From Erythrophleum ivorense (taxonomy: Eukaryota; Streptophyta; Magnoliopsida; Fabales; Fabaceae): 64,000 nucleotides of DNA. The stretch is from contig JAIUCV010000011.1 of the NCBI GenBank assembly GCA_026724425.1, positions 6,779,501 to 6,843,500 on the forward strand, written 5' to 3'. Of this stretch, positions 34,832-47,254 are shown one piece after another. How positions within the stretch are numbered: the stretch's first letter is position 1; each line of letters opens with the position of its first letter. The notes beneath the pieces are model-generated. The model ran no database searches, was not told where the DNA came from, and worked only from the letters and a program-made list of their open reading frames with translations. The position numbers were made by a program, and so were the translations under genes.

Positions 34832-37800
34832 ATTTGGGAAGAGTCTTAGACCTCATGGTATATCTATGGAAAAGTTTTTTAAAGCCTAACACTTAGCGCT
34901 TGGTTGGAGTCATTTCTTGGCTCAAATTCCATCGATTTTTTGCATTTTAAGGCTATTTAATATTTTTTATATTTTAATTTTAATTTTAATTTTAAAAATT
35001 TAATTAGAGCTTTGTATATATACTTTCTTTATCAATTTTATGGCAGATTTTGATCAATAAAATTTTTGAATTATTCTGTGAAGCTTTTGCTTTGATTTTT
35101 TTCCCCCAATTTTCGTTGCTTCTTCAAAAATTCAATATTAGACGCATTAGAAGGAAAATAGGTAAGTTTAACACTTCCATTGTATTTACTACTTAGAGTC
35201 TTACTAATCTGGGCGAAATCCGAAGTGATGGAAATGTTTGGTATGATGGTCTCTTTCGCATTGAATTGTGGCATCAACTACCAACCTAACCTTCAAAATC
35301 CAGAATTATAAGACATTTTAATTTAATCGGCGATGATGTTGATGACTACTTGGACCATTGCAAGACCCTTCATTAATCCCTTTCGTATTAAATGGAAAAT
35401 CAATGACACCACGTTTTGGTGCTGTCGGGGCAAAACTATCAATCACTACGCTTGATATTGCATTTACGAAAGTCTTTTGTGTGGTGTTCATTTGCGTACC
35501 AAATTGAAATTTTACTTAACAAAGTTATACAAAGGTGGAAACAACATTTTATTTTATTTTTGATATACTTGTAGAGGTATATTCCGTGGCCAATTATGTA
35601 GTCTAGGACTACAATTAGAGGATATTATTTACGCCTTTAATTGTTCAAATAATGTTGGTATGGTTTGTTGGGTATATATACCAAATTAAATTGATAAACA
35701 CAAACTTATTAAAGTTTGGCAATATTGAAAGCACAAGTTTCAGTCGTTCGTGTTATCCTTTTCTCTCTTAATTATCCGCATGATGCACGACCTTATCTTT
35801 ATTTTATGGCAGAATCAAGCATATATTCAAGGTTAGCTAAGACAATGCATTGGTTTGCACTTCCTAAAATATTTCACCTAATAGTAGTAATAGTGATGGT
35901 CTTGAAATTGGTATCAACCTCACAAAAATATAGAGATTAAGAGACAAAAATAAAGGTAAAAGAGACACAAAAGCAACGGTTGATAAGGTTTAATTCTTTA
36001 GGAATCATCTCATTTTGATAGGGGTAATTTTTCAAGAACTATATTTTTATATATGTTATCATTTGTGTACGAAGATTTCCTTATTATAGACTCTACATAA
36101 AGGAATGAGTGCAGCATATAATCTATTAAAAACACCATAAAAAGGAAATAATACATCTTTGAACACATTAACAGAAGGAAGGTTACACCTTGCAATTAAG
36201 GGTATAATCATGAAAAAAAGAGAGTCCAAAAATCTTGCACCATAATCTCTTGTCATGTATGTGATTATCCACCTATTTATACACATATGCATATTTATAG
36301 CTGAAATCGTATTTTCTTTTCTTTTCTTTTTAATTGTTTTAATCCAAGAATGTATTAATGGTCGTTCTATCACATGTTCATTTGGGTATATGCTCAACAA
36401 GCTTTTTTTTTTTTCCAAAATAAAAGATCATAAGCTTGATAAATTCAGTCCACACAGATAAAATTTAACAAAACTTATAATGATTATAAAATTCTCAAAT
36501 CTAATAATAAATGTAAACACATAATTTTTTATGAACAAAGTTACAAATAAAAGTTCCACTGATCTACTATACAATTTGACTCTCGATCAGGTAAAAATTC
36601 GTTATTATTACTGACGCTGCAATGAAAAAATTATATCTGTTTATTTTACATATTAGAATCATCAAACTTCAGAATAGTATAAGATTTTTTAGCTTCACAA
36701 AACTAATCATATGAAAAACACTAATTATAAGAAAAATAAACTTCAACTTCAAGACAAAATCTTTTAATTTTGTTAATAATGAAGAAAAGACACGCACAGT
36801 TTTTTCCACGAGTTAAATGACTAAAAATGAATAAACCAAAATGCAATGCAACTATATGCAGGGCATAAGTTTTTTTATAATTGAGAAAGCAAGTCAAGCA
36901 ACTATTATATTTAGCATTTATGGAAACAAAAAGTACTTTATAGTTTGTCTTCTACAAACAGAGACCCCTTTATGTATAATGCTTTTCTTTTTTATCAAAA
37001 AGAGAAATAATTTGGTGCATAAAATACCAATAGTGGGAATCATCTGAATGAATCAAGAAAAGTATCAACAGCTGGTATGTGATTAAATTCAACTCTACTT
37101 AAGTAAGTGGAAAGGACAAAAAACATGCAAATCCAACTCCAACTCCAACTCCAAATTCAAGATTCTATTTCAATCCACAACCCTTTTTTATGGAATATGG
37201 ATCACATCAAGTGGTTGCTTGTAAATGGGCTTTTAGAAGTCTATTGTCCATATTTATTTTGTCCAAGTCCAACGTACTATCAAATCGTCAGTCTCGCCTA
37301 GGCTTATGGGCTCAATTTTGCAAATATCAAAGGCCTTGTAAGTTTGAACATGTCCAATATATTAAGCAGAAAAAGCAAAAACCCTAACAAGTTTTACGCA
37401 CCAGTGGTGGTTCATTGAGCCGGAGTAAATGAAAGAAATAAACTTAGATATAGTTATTTAATTTTTTTTATAGGTTTATTAATGAAAATATAATATATAA
37501 AAATAAAAATAAAAAATATAATCATGTGATTCTTAATTATAAAGAATATCCATTTACTATATTTTTATTGAAAAATCTGATAATAAAGATATAATAATTA
37601 TATATGATTTTTTATTAAATGGAATGAATTATTTATTATCTACAATTATTATTAATAATAAGAAAGTTTAGTTCCTTTTATTTGTTAAATAAGCAAGTTT
37701 GAATAAAATATTAAACGTAGTGAGTTTTAAAATAGAAAAAACTTATATAAAATTTTTTATATCTTAACTATTAAATTCTACAATTAAAATACAGTAAGTA

Positions 37801-38370
37801 TATGATATTTTAATAATAACATAACAAATACATAATGTTTTTAAACTAAGATAAAATTTTTTAAATAAATTATACACTCATTATATTTTAATTAAAAAAT
37901 CCGATAATAAAAATTATAAAGGACTACATCTAAGTTAATCCTTTTAAACTATAATATCAACTACTTAAGTTTATAACTTGTATATTAATAAAGTAGTATA
38001 CATATATAAGCAAACTTCATACTTATTTATATATAAACAGTATTATTTATGAATTGTTTGAACTCAAATCATTTGATAAAGACGTTGAACTTGACCAAAA
38101 TTCGAGTTTGAATTTAACTTTACGATCAATATAATTTGATCATATTAGAATTTGAGTTGATTCTACTCAATGGAATCCTTATTCTAGTATTTCATAATAC
38201 CAGGCTAATAGAAGGCTACTAGCTCCTTTAGGGATCCCTGCATACTAAACCGAAATTGAAACAAATAAAATGGAGAGATCCCAGGTTTAAATGAGAAAAA
38301 GAGGAAAAGAGAGCACTGGATGGAAAAGGAAGTTATGTGTGTGCGTTGGCTGTTCAAGACCTACGTTATA
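34832..38370. other. Intergenic DNA, at most coding relics
   Basis: Long AT-rich stretch. Around 35071-35560 the composition is more balanced, and the minus strand shows adjacent open pieces (see findings). A short CCAACT repeat lies at 37135-37155. The remainder shows no supported gene, RNA or transposon border. Confidence 0.4.
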
Positions 38371-38374
38371 CTTC

Positions 38375-39135
38375 AGGGCGAATTATATTTATTTACCTTG
38401 ATCCTTGTCTCTGATTTCGATGTTCTCTCAATTTATAAAAATTGCAATTAACATTTTAGTCTATTGGTTTTATTACAGTCAATCTCTTATCATCTAAATT
38501 TAAAAATTTTAATTATGTAAAATTACTAAAATACTCTTCACGTTATTTAATATTATGATTGTCCTCTTCATATTTCCTAACCAAACTTTTTAAATTTTAC
38601 AAGCTTCTTTTGACGATTTCAGAGGTTGCGCGAGAGTCAAAAATCAATGCAAGGGGTCCTCTTCTCATTCACCTAAACATCAAACACTACCACCACCAAC
38701 AACATAATCTCCCTACTCAACCTTTCAGTGTATCATCATTTCCATGTTCATGCAGAAGAAGAGAAAACCCGGAAGACAAAAACATAAAATTCCTTCCGAG
38801 GAGAATAAAAATGATTCATTTTAATCTTCAATACTGTTGAGCAAAAGGGGAAAGCAGATTGGTGGAAGGAGACGCAAAGAGGGGAAAATAGAAGGTGGAG
38901 TTCAGATACATCTTGAAAAAGGATTGTAAAAATTGGCGGTCATAAATGTATTGGTTTGAAAAGACAAAAAAGGAGAGAGTATTAAATAGTAGGATGAGTT
39001 TTTTAGTAATTTTATATAGTTAAAATTTTTAAATTTAAATGATTCAGAACTTCTCGTAATGAATTAATAAATTAAGATATTGATTACAATTTTCAAGATT
39101 AAGAAAAATATTATAATTGAAGGCAAAGATCAGCA
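38375..39135. mobile_element. About 760-bp foldback / MITE with long inverted arms
   Basis: AAATTTAAAAATTTTAATTA followed by TGTAAAATTACTAAAATACTC at about 38497-38540 reappears inverted at about 38985-39030. Outer parts (AAAATTGCAATTAA near 38440; inverted TTGATTACAATTTTC near 39080) also pair. The arms span roughly 170 bases on each side of a central segment with mixed composition. It has no convincing protein. It is consistent with a Mutator-like foldback element. Confidence 0.6.
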
Positions 39136-40880
39136 TAAATAATTGAAATTTCTTCTAAAATTAAAGCAAGTTCTAGGCGAAACGGTCTTCATAAGCAGGA
39201 AGGGAAAAGGTAGACCAGCATGTGTACAACTTTCAAGCAACTTAATTGGTTCCAATCAATAGCGAAGTTGCGTAGGTTTCGTAGGTGAAATTTGAATTTT
39301 GATACACGTTTGTTTTTTGGGTGTGAAATGACGTACGTTTGTTGCTTAATTAGGTTTTGTATGTCAAACAAAAATCAATAATCTAAGACTGTTGATTTGG
39401 GTTTCTATCTCACTCTTAAGAAAGTACAGATTAAAACCGTTGCATTGGACAACATTATCTACAAACCAGGCTATTCACATCTCAAATCATCTAGAATACA
39501 ATTGTTTTTTCATTTATAGTCCAATATTATAAACATAAGATTTCATACCAATACATACTTTTCAAATTAAAAGATGCATCTCCGCAAATCACCATTTATT
39601 GTATTCGTCAATATATATATAAGAAAAGACTTAAACAGTGTGACGTCGTCGACATAGAGAAAAATATTTTAGAGGATAAATGCTATAGACGTTGAATCAC
39701 CAATATAGATGAGACTCTCTCTCTCTCTCTATATATATATATATGTATAAGAGAATTTTAACTACCAAATACAAGTATTTAATACTATCTGATAAAGAAG
39801 GGATTGTATTTCAAGTAAGTTTAATCAAAAGAAAACAATTAAGCTGTGATTTGATTCAATGCAAAACATTTGAGGGCAAACGTGCTTTACACTATATATT
39901 TCATAAATGAATTCTCCTTTTGTCTCCAATCGAAGATTCATTGAATAATTCAGAAAAGTTTACCTCATAAGAAAAAAATCCAGAAAGACCAATCATGAAA
40001 AGGAAAAAGAATGTATTAATTTTATTACATACACTAACATGACATTTTATGATTGCATGTCTTTTGTTTTAAACCTCAATTGAGAACGCTAATGGATTGT
40101 TCTAATGGTTAATAAAGTATTTCTCGTTACTTTAAGTCTTTAACTACTCAAATTCAAATATTGAAACCAGTATCAAGCTGAAGTGAGGGGTAAAACTCTG
40201 CGTTTATTTAGAGAAAACATTAATCTTGATCCGGAGCCTGAAGGAACATTGACTAATTTCAAGCCGTTGAAGTCAGCACATCTTACATACCTTGTTAATT
40301 TCCGTTCCAAGATAGATTTACATATATAAGTTACTATAAAAATTTAAATCATTTTATATTAAATCATAATAATCATACGAAGTTTTTCTGTTTCCTAAAA
40401 ACTTTGTCTTTGGCTAGATGATATATATGGAGCTGCCGCTTCCCTTTAGTTCCAATTCTACTGTCCTATTAATTGGTTTGACGACACCTTAACATATAAT
40501 ACATACATACTAAGTTCGGTTAGTAAACTAATGCCATATGGTCTTAAGTTGGATGAGGCAAGAATATGAATAGAGGACAAATATTAGAGTTACTTGTGGA
40601 ATAAGTTTTCGTTGAATGTTTTGACGAGGTCATGTGTAAAGGAGCATCGACCTTCTAGTTTCCTGGAAGATAACAAGTAGGTGGCTTGGGCTTGGGCCCA
40701 AAAAAATAAAATAAGAGAAAAAAAGAAGGTGGCGGCTGTCTATGGTTTTATCTTTTTTTATTTATGTTTTTTGTCAAAACAAAAGACAAAATATTTGAAG
40801 TAGAGTGAATAATGCTTGTTGAAAATTAGGAGGGAGCACGTATGAGTTTAACTAAACAATAACGCAATTGGTAATATCTG
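39136..40880. other. Intergenic DNA upstream of the MYB gene
   Basis: Contains a (CT)(AT) microsatellite at 39715-39744 and a SINE-like segment near 40085-40255. The last several hundred bases before 40881 are presumed MYB promoter. No coding sequence is supported. Confidence 0.45.
40085..40255 (+). mobile_element. Possible SINE with tRNA-like head
   Basis: GTTCTAATGGTTAATAAAG resembles a polymerase III A box. About 50 bases later, CTCAAATTCAAATATTGAAAC resembles a degenerate B box (GGTTCGAATCC type). This spacing and order are typical of plant tRNA-derived SINEs. The tail is not obvious, and similarity to a known family was not tested. Confidence 0.35.
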
Positions 40881-40881
40881 G

Positions 40882-40889
40882 TATAAATA
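40882..40889 (+). promoter_or_regulatory. TATA box of the MYB gene
   Basis: TATAAATA in the context GGTATAAATAGGGAG, 113 bases before the start codon, gives a leader of about 80-90 bases. The downstream leader is balanced in composition, as expected. Confidence 0.7.
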
Positions 40890-41001
40890 GGGAGAAACCG
40901 TGTGAGGCTTGCGGGTCATAGTCATAAAAAGCATATCAACAGAAGCCAATTACCACAGAGAGATCACAGTGAGGCTCTCTGACACAGAAATTAATTATAA
41001 G

Positions 41002-42354
41002 ATGGTGAGAATCCCTTGCCGTGACAAAAATGGTCTGAAGAAAGGCAGGTGGACACCAGCGGAAGACAGCAAGTTGATTGCCTATGTTACTAGGTATGGC
41101 CACTGGAATTGGCGCTTAGTCCCCAAGTTTGCAGGTAATTAATTGAATTTACTTACAACTATACGAGGAGAGAGATACATGCATAATTGGTATGTGACAT
41201 GCAGGTAATTAATTGAACATGTTAAATATATAGGACTGCATTAATTGGTTTGGTGCTGTTCTGACTTTTGAAGCTATGTCTCAAATTCTCACTCGCATGC
41301 TTAATTTTCAGGTCTTGCAAGGTGTGGAAAGAGCTGCAGATTGAGATGGATGAATTATCTGAGGCCAGATATCAAAAGAGGGAACTACACTCCAGAAGAA
41401 GAAGACATTATCATCAAACTACATGCAAAGCTGGGTAATAGGTATGACACTCCAGCTAATGCATGAGACGGAAATCAAATAGAAGTCTATAAATGATCCC
41501 TATTCGGGGTCATATCTTGTTTGCGTCAACATTAATACTCATGTCGTTGTTGTGTTTGTTCGTGTGTTTCCTCAAAAAATGTCACATCTTATATATCGTG
41601 CCAAATAATTTGGATTCATTTTCACTCCTTAACAACTATGATTACCGAAATATAACAAGACCTGTAGCGATGCTGTAACATAAAATTTTTTCTACCAAGA
41701 ACCTCAGTAGAACTCTATATTCTTTTCAAACTTACAGTAGTCATCTTCACTGGGAACCACCAAAAAAAAAAAAACACTATGTTTCATTTCCAAGGGAATA
41801 TTTGGTTTATGGCAACATCGCGACCTATATAGTTCCAAACCAATGTTATAAGAAGGTAGAGTACTTACTACTTATCACTTATCAGTTTCTTCTTCAAGAT
41901 AGACAAGAGTAATGTACGACTGCAATGTACAATATATATATATATATATATATCCTTATCAATTAAGTGAAGTTGCCTGAAAAAACGCAGATGGTCTAAG
42001 ATTGCGACTCAGTTACCAGGAAGATCAGATAACGAGATAAAAAATCACTGGCACTCCAAACTAAAGAAACGCGTTGCACAGAACTCAGTGACACATGAAA
42101 GTGCTCGAGTTTCGGAAGCAAAGGATCACAAGTCCCCAGTTGAATCAGCAGCCTATGATTCTACTCCAGTATCTTCAGGCATAAATGAAGTGACCGGAGC
42201 TGCCGGAGACGTAGAGGTAGATTTCTGGACAGAGCCTTATAATTATGTGGTTGACATTTCCTACTTCCCAGGTGAATTACTGGCATCCTTTCTGACTGAG
42301 CCAGAAATTTTAAGCCCAGTTTATGACGTACAACTTTGGAGTCACTTCCAATAA
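41002..42354 (+). CDS. R2R3-MYB transcription factor
   Basis: Three exons, 208 residues: 41002-41134, 41312-41441 and 41991-42354. All introns have GT/AG borders and the phases join correctly. Exon 2 is 130 bases, the classic size in this family. R2 carries GRWTPAED...NWRLVPKFAG and ends CGKSCRLRWMNYL; R3 runs RGNYTPEEEDIIIKLH to LPGRSDNEIKNHWHSKLKK. These DNA-binding repeats bind MYB recognition sites in the nucleus. The repeats and acidic FWTEPY motif near the C terminus look most like subgroup 2 (MYB13/14/15-type, stress and phenylpropanoid regulation), but the subgroup is inferred. The leucines of the bHLH-interaction signature in R3 are not all present, so bHLH partnership is unlikely. 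The protein is short for the family, mainly through a small C-terminal region. The first ATG in the upstream frame is not used because MVRIPC is the family's start. Confidence 0.92.
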
Positions 42355-42589
42355 TTTGTACGAGGATTATATATGTTGGCTTATTAATTAATCAAGTAAA
42401 AATAATGTTAAGATATGTACTCCTATCAGTCTCAATTAGTTTGATCCTGAACCTTATATATTGTGTTTTGGTTTAATGTTGTAGTATCATTTGTAGGTGG
42501 ATTTTTACGATGTTGGAACAACGTAAGTTACGCCACCAATGTTTTACTCTCTTGGCATTCATTCAACATTCGATTGAAATACTTCGTAT

Positions 42590-42590
<1 letters not shown>
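42355..42590. other. 3' flank of the MYB gene
   Basis: AT-rich DNA after the stop, with AATAAT-type possible polyadenylation signals near 42402. No further coding sequence. Confidence 0.5.

Positions 42591-42644
<54 letters not shown>
42591..42644. repeat. (AC)27 microsatellite
   Basis: An uninterrupted AC dinucleotide tract of 54 bases, followed by an AT run. It is the longest pure dinucleotide repeat of this type in the window and lies about 240 bases past the MYB stop codon. Probably length-polymorphic. Confidence 0.95.
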
Positions 42645-42649
<5 letters not shown>

Positions 42650-42708
42650 ATCCGTATATTATATATATATACACTCAAGAAATCCGCCAAGATATACACA
42701 CATATAAA

Positions 42709-43132
42709 GGTAAATTACTTTTCTTTTTACAAATGCTCAAATTGCATGATTATTTCTTTTGTTTACATTTTCCTTTTCTAAAGTCAATAGACATATTAGC
42801 TATACAATGCTTTCGTCTGCAACAAAAGTTATAACGACATATATTTTGAATAAATATTTTTATATTTATTTTGATTAAATAAGTATTAAATATATATTTA
42901 ATCAATATAAGTTAAAATAAATTACTTTTTTTTCAGCACAAAACAAATAATATTAAAATAAAAGTGTAAGAAATACACTTTCTAATAAATTATTTTTTTA
43001 AAAAATTAATATTATCTTTAAGGATATTTTAATCATCTTTTAACTTTTGAAGGAAATTTGTGTGTATTTTTTAGAATAGATGAAAAGATTCTATAATTAG
43101 AGCATGTTTTAGGGAAGGAAAAAGTAATTTAC
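42709..43132. mobile_element. MITE-like element of the GGTAAATT family
   Basis: The left end reads GGTAAATTACTTTTCTTTTT, and the reverse complement of the right end reads GTAAATTACTTTTTCCTTCC. Inner parts (AATGCTCAAATTGCAT and inverted CTATAATTAGAGCATG) also pair. The AT-rich interior has no coding. The flanks do not give a clean 9-bp duplication (6 of 9 match). Confidence 0.5.
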
Positions 43133-43798
43133 ATTAAATCATTCCTAATTGACACTCCAAACAAAATTAGAAATAATAATAACTTTTTTCTTTCCTGAAT
43201 TTAGTCTATTAATTTTTGTACTTAGTATTTTTAAATAAGTACCACTTCTAACATGTAAGAAAGAGTAATTCTTGTTGACTAATACATTGTATACAACAAA
43301 TATTCATAACCTATTTAATACACAAAATTATTAAGTATGAAAATGGAGAGACAATTAAAATATGAATATAATGAAATAATTACATTTGGTATAATATAAA
43401 AAGAAAAAAAATATTATTTTATTTATATGTTTGCTTAGATAGAAATAACATAAAAATAAAAAAAAATGATGGAGAAATAACCTTCGTGTCTCTACTTAAA
43501 AATAATGTTTGAATAAAAAAAAATGATAACAAAGACATGATACATTTTGCATAAATTAGATATAATAATTACTATTAATTTGCACACTTATGGAATGGAA
43601 ATGGATTTCCTCTTCAATTTTGCAAAAATGTGTGTCAAATAGGATTATTCAATAGATTTGTCCTTCTTTTCTTCCTGCCTCCTTATATTAAATAGGGCAT
43701 CAATAAATAGACTTGAGTCGGTTTTAAGATTTTAAGAAAATAAATAATACCCATGTGTTTATTAAATTTATTAAAAGAATTAAAAATGCAGCTTTATT

Positions 43799-43830
<32 letters not shown>

Positions 43831-46410
43831 CTGTGTATGTGCACACATGTGTATCTGCACATGCATGCTCGAGCGTATATGTGTGTGTTTTTGTTTGTGG
43901 GAGGGAGGTGGACATGTATAATTGATGGATGAATGAATATCAATATAATAGTTAATCTATTTACATCCTTCAATATTTCATCATAGGAAGTATTTTTATT
44001 GATCTAACTCTTGAATGAAAAGTAATAATCATATTATTATGCATATTGAAATTCAGAAAAAAGAAATTAATAACAATAAATATGTAATCAAATAGTTATT
44101 AGCTAGCCTGTTCATATTAGAAAAGTATAATTGTATGTTAATTTATTGCTATATTGATAGAGTATCAAACAATGTTGGAATGATGTAAAATTTTGTGAAG
44201 TATGATTTTATATTTAGAACTTTTACTCCAATGATAAATTTTATAAAAAAACTGATTTTATAAAATCTTATTCAATAGTATAAAACTAATTTTGATTAAT
44301 ATTTGTGCTAATTGATTCCCATTGATCATTCATATATGTGTGTGTGTGTACTTAAATAAAATTTGTTAGCTGTTTATTATATTAAATTTTCCAACAAAAA
44401 ATAATATGAAATAATTTATTTTTAAAAAAATTAATCATTTAGTACTAAGCTGTAAAAATGAACTTGTTATATTTTTACTGATATATTTGATAATAATTAT
44501 ATAAAAATTATGTCTAAATTTTGTTATAAATTAAGTCTGCCGATTCCTGAATTTCCCTTTTCAATCAGTCTAATTGATATGAGGTGCTTGTTACGTCATG
44601 TGCTAACCCCCTTTGTTGCCCAACGCGTAGTGTCAGTCAAATAATGCTAGCTTAACTCTACGGTAGGAAAAAAAATCCTTTGGTAGATAATTTTCAATTA
44701 AGTGAAGAATATCATATTTGAGATGTACTTATCATTGTTATGTTTCTAACAATAAAGACAAAATATATTTGACAAAAACAGATATGATCCGCAAGCGTCT
44801 TTTGTTGAATGAAAATTTTTATTTATAAAAATTCTCTTGATCCATCTTCTCTTCATATGTGTTACTTTTAAAGAAATTAATTGACATTTTAGCCCTATGG
44901 CTTAGTATTTAAGCCTTTATCCTCATATTCTGAAATGGTAAGGATGATTATATGGGTGGGGTTGGGCTAAATATTCAAAATTTATGGGTAATTGCCAAAT
45001 TTGCATGTTTGATTTTGAGTTGTATGAAATTTTTTATAAATATTTTAAGAGTTTTATTTTGAATTAAGTAATAAGATATACCCATTCCACCTTAGATCTC
45101 TCTCTCTCTCTCTAGATATATATATAAAGAAATAATTAAAAACAAATTTAATGTATTTTGAATTATGTTAATAGTTGTTTGAGATATTTTATTTTTTTAT
45201 TATAATTTGATATAGATAATTTATGTAAACAAGTTTTAAATCGAAAAAATGTTCATTTTAAAATTTGTTTGAAATAAATGGATCTAATGATTTAAAAATT
45301 TAATGGAAAGAGAGATGAAATTTGTGTTTGTTATCCGTTGACATATAGGTTCCAAGATAAGAACAATAGTATTATATTATGATCATTCTTGATTATTATT
45401 AATTGGTAGGATATTTGGGTTCTATATCTAGACTCAAATTATCTGCGACAAAAATATAAGGTTCATCTTTAAATTCAAACCCATAGAATTCTCAAATTCA
45501 TTTATTCAAAAAAATTTTAAACAAATAAAATTTTCTCTAGTCAAAATTTGTTTACATAAAATTTATTTAGACAAAATAAAATAAAATATTTCAAATAATA
45601 ATTAATATAATTCAAATCAATAATATTTTTAGTAAAAAATATATATTCACATTTTACATTTTTGAAATATATAAAAAATATTTTTAAAAAATTTTATCTC
45701 CATCTTATTCTATTTTAATTTATTTCTTTAAATTTAGACCAATATCTTGACAGGGATTAATTATTTCCACATTAATATTTTTCAAAGAATATAAATAGGG
45801 CATGCACACATGAATTTGCGGCAATCCAAAAGTTTTTCCCACTTGTTTAACTCAAGCTAAAGAGTAAATTTTATTACTTAACAACTTTTTGACAATAAAT
45901 CTTTGGGGAAATAATACTTTACTCATTTTTTATATTATTGTTGCAATATATATATATATATATATCATGTGTAAGTAATCAAATTTTGAGAAGGCAATAG
46001 CACCCCCAAAAGTAAAATTATGTGATAAGGTCTTGAGAAAATTATTCTTTAAGATTATAAGTTGAAAATATTTATTATAAAGAATCTTAAAATTTTAAAT
46101 TATTATTTATTGCTATTTAAAAAATGACTCTTTACAAATAAAAATTTTAATTTTTTAACCTTTAAAATAATTTTAAAATAAAAAATCTTTGTAATAAATA
46201 TTTTCAACTTATGATTCTTAAATGTAATATTTTCTGAGATTTTTTTTTTGACAAATTATTAATGAGGTAGTTCACTTACTAGGAAGAATGTATATTATTT
46301 TCCCTTAACTAAGATATATTTTTCATTGATTTTTTTAAATAAGGTTTTACCTTTTAATGAGGGATATTTCTAATAGACATAGAATGTTATGAGGAAATCC
46401 TCAATCATCA

Positions 46411-46441
<31 letters not shown>

Positions 46442-46809
46442 CGAAATTATTAAACTCTATCATTGTTTATATCAAATTTTTTCTTTTGGTTTATTCTTTA
46501 AATTTGATTAATTTACACAATTTTTCGTATATCTACATGAGTACTACTTTATTAATTATTATATATAAAGTCCACAGATTGATAGTGTTTAATAGTTACT
46601 GTTTATTACTACAGTTTTTACTCTCTTTTTTTCATCCTTTTTTTTTATGGCTACATGCACTATTAGTCTTTAGTTTTTCATTTTTTATATCCTTTTTTCT
46701 TTTCTCACCTTGAGTTATTTTGACTTTTTTTTTTTCCTTTTTCATTCCCATGCCTCTATCTTTTGTTTAAAATTTGAAAATTCCATACACAAATCCCTTT
46801 TGTTCAAAA
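43133..46809. other. Intergenic DNA, nothing identified
   Basis: AT-rich, with microsatellites at 43804-43831, about 45097-45126, 45948-45965 and 46417-46441. A TATAAATAGGG motif near 45792 resembles a promoter, but no gene follows it. No transposon border is recognised. Confidence 0.45.
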
Positions 46810-47239
46810 TGTAAGGTTTTATGGATCTTATATGAAAGTTAGAATACTAATTTTAGTAAATTTGGATGAGATACATACTTGTGATTGTCATAATAGTAAT
46901 TTAAAATGCTAGATCTTCTTCTTTATTATCCTAGATTAATTGAGCAACTTACAATGGGTCTAGACACTCTCTTAAGATTAGAAAAGAGATCTAGCTCTAT
47001 TTAATATTATCTTATTGGGCTCTCCTACATAGATTTCAATAAAACTATTAGTCCACATTTTTAATTGCTCACCAGACTTATAATTAATATATGCTAAAAC
47101 TCATCAACTTTATGATCACTTAAATAACAATTGGTCCTATAATAAATCTCAATGGATTACAGCCAATTCAAATTTTAAAAAATAATAAAATAATTAATGT
47201 AAGCCCACACATAACATTTTAAAATAATTTTTTTTAACA
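46810..47239 (-). repeat. Copia LTR, left copy (3' LTR of the minus-strand element)
   Basis: Begins TG and ends CA on the plus strand. Shares GGATGAGATACATACTTGTG, TTCTTTATTATCCTAG-like and AATAAAACTATTA segments in order with 53577-53960. Many substitutions and an extra segment near 46978-47030 show old age. The inner border is followed by a purine tract on the minus strand. Confidence 0.75.
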
Positions 47240-47254
47240 TTCTCCCACTTGGGG
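47240..47254 (-). promoter_or_regulatory. Polypurine tract of the Copia element
   Basis: The minus strand reads CCCCAAGTGGGAGAA directly before the LTR start TGTTAA. A purine-rich stretch at this exact place primes plus-strand DNA synthesis in LTR retrotransposons. Confidence 0.65.

Noticed and set aside
38559..38840. 93-codon plus-strand open frame
   Set aside because: It lies within the foldback element, with no family resemblance and repeat-derived ends.
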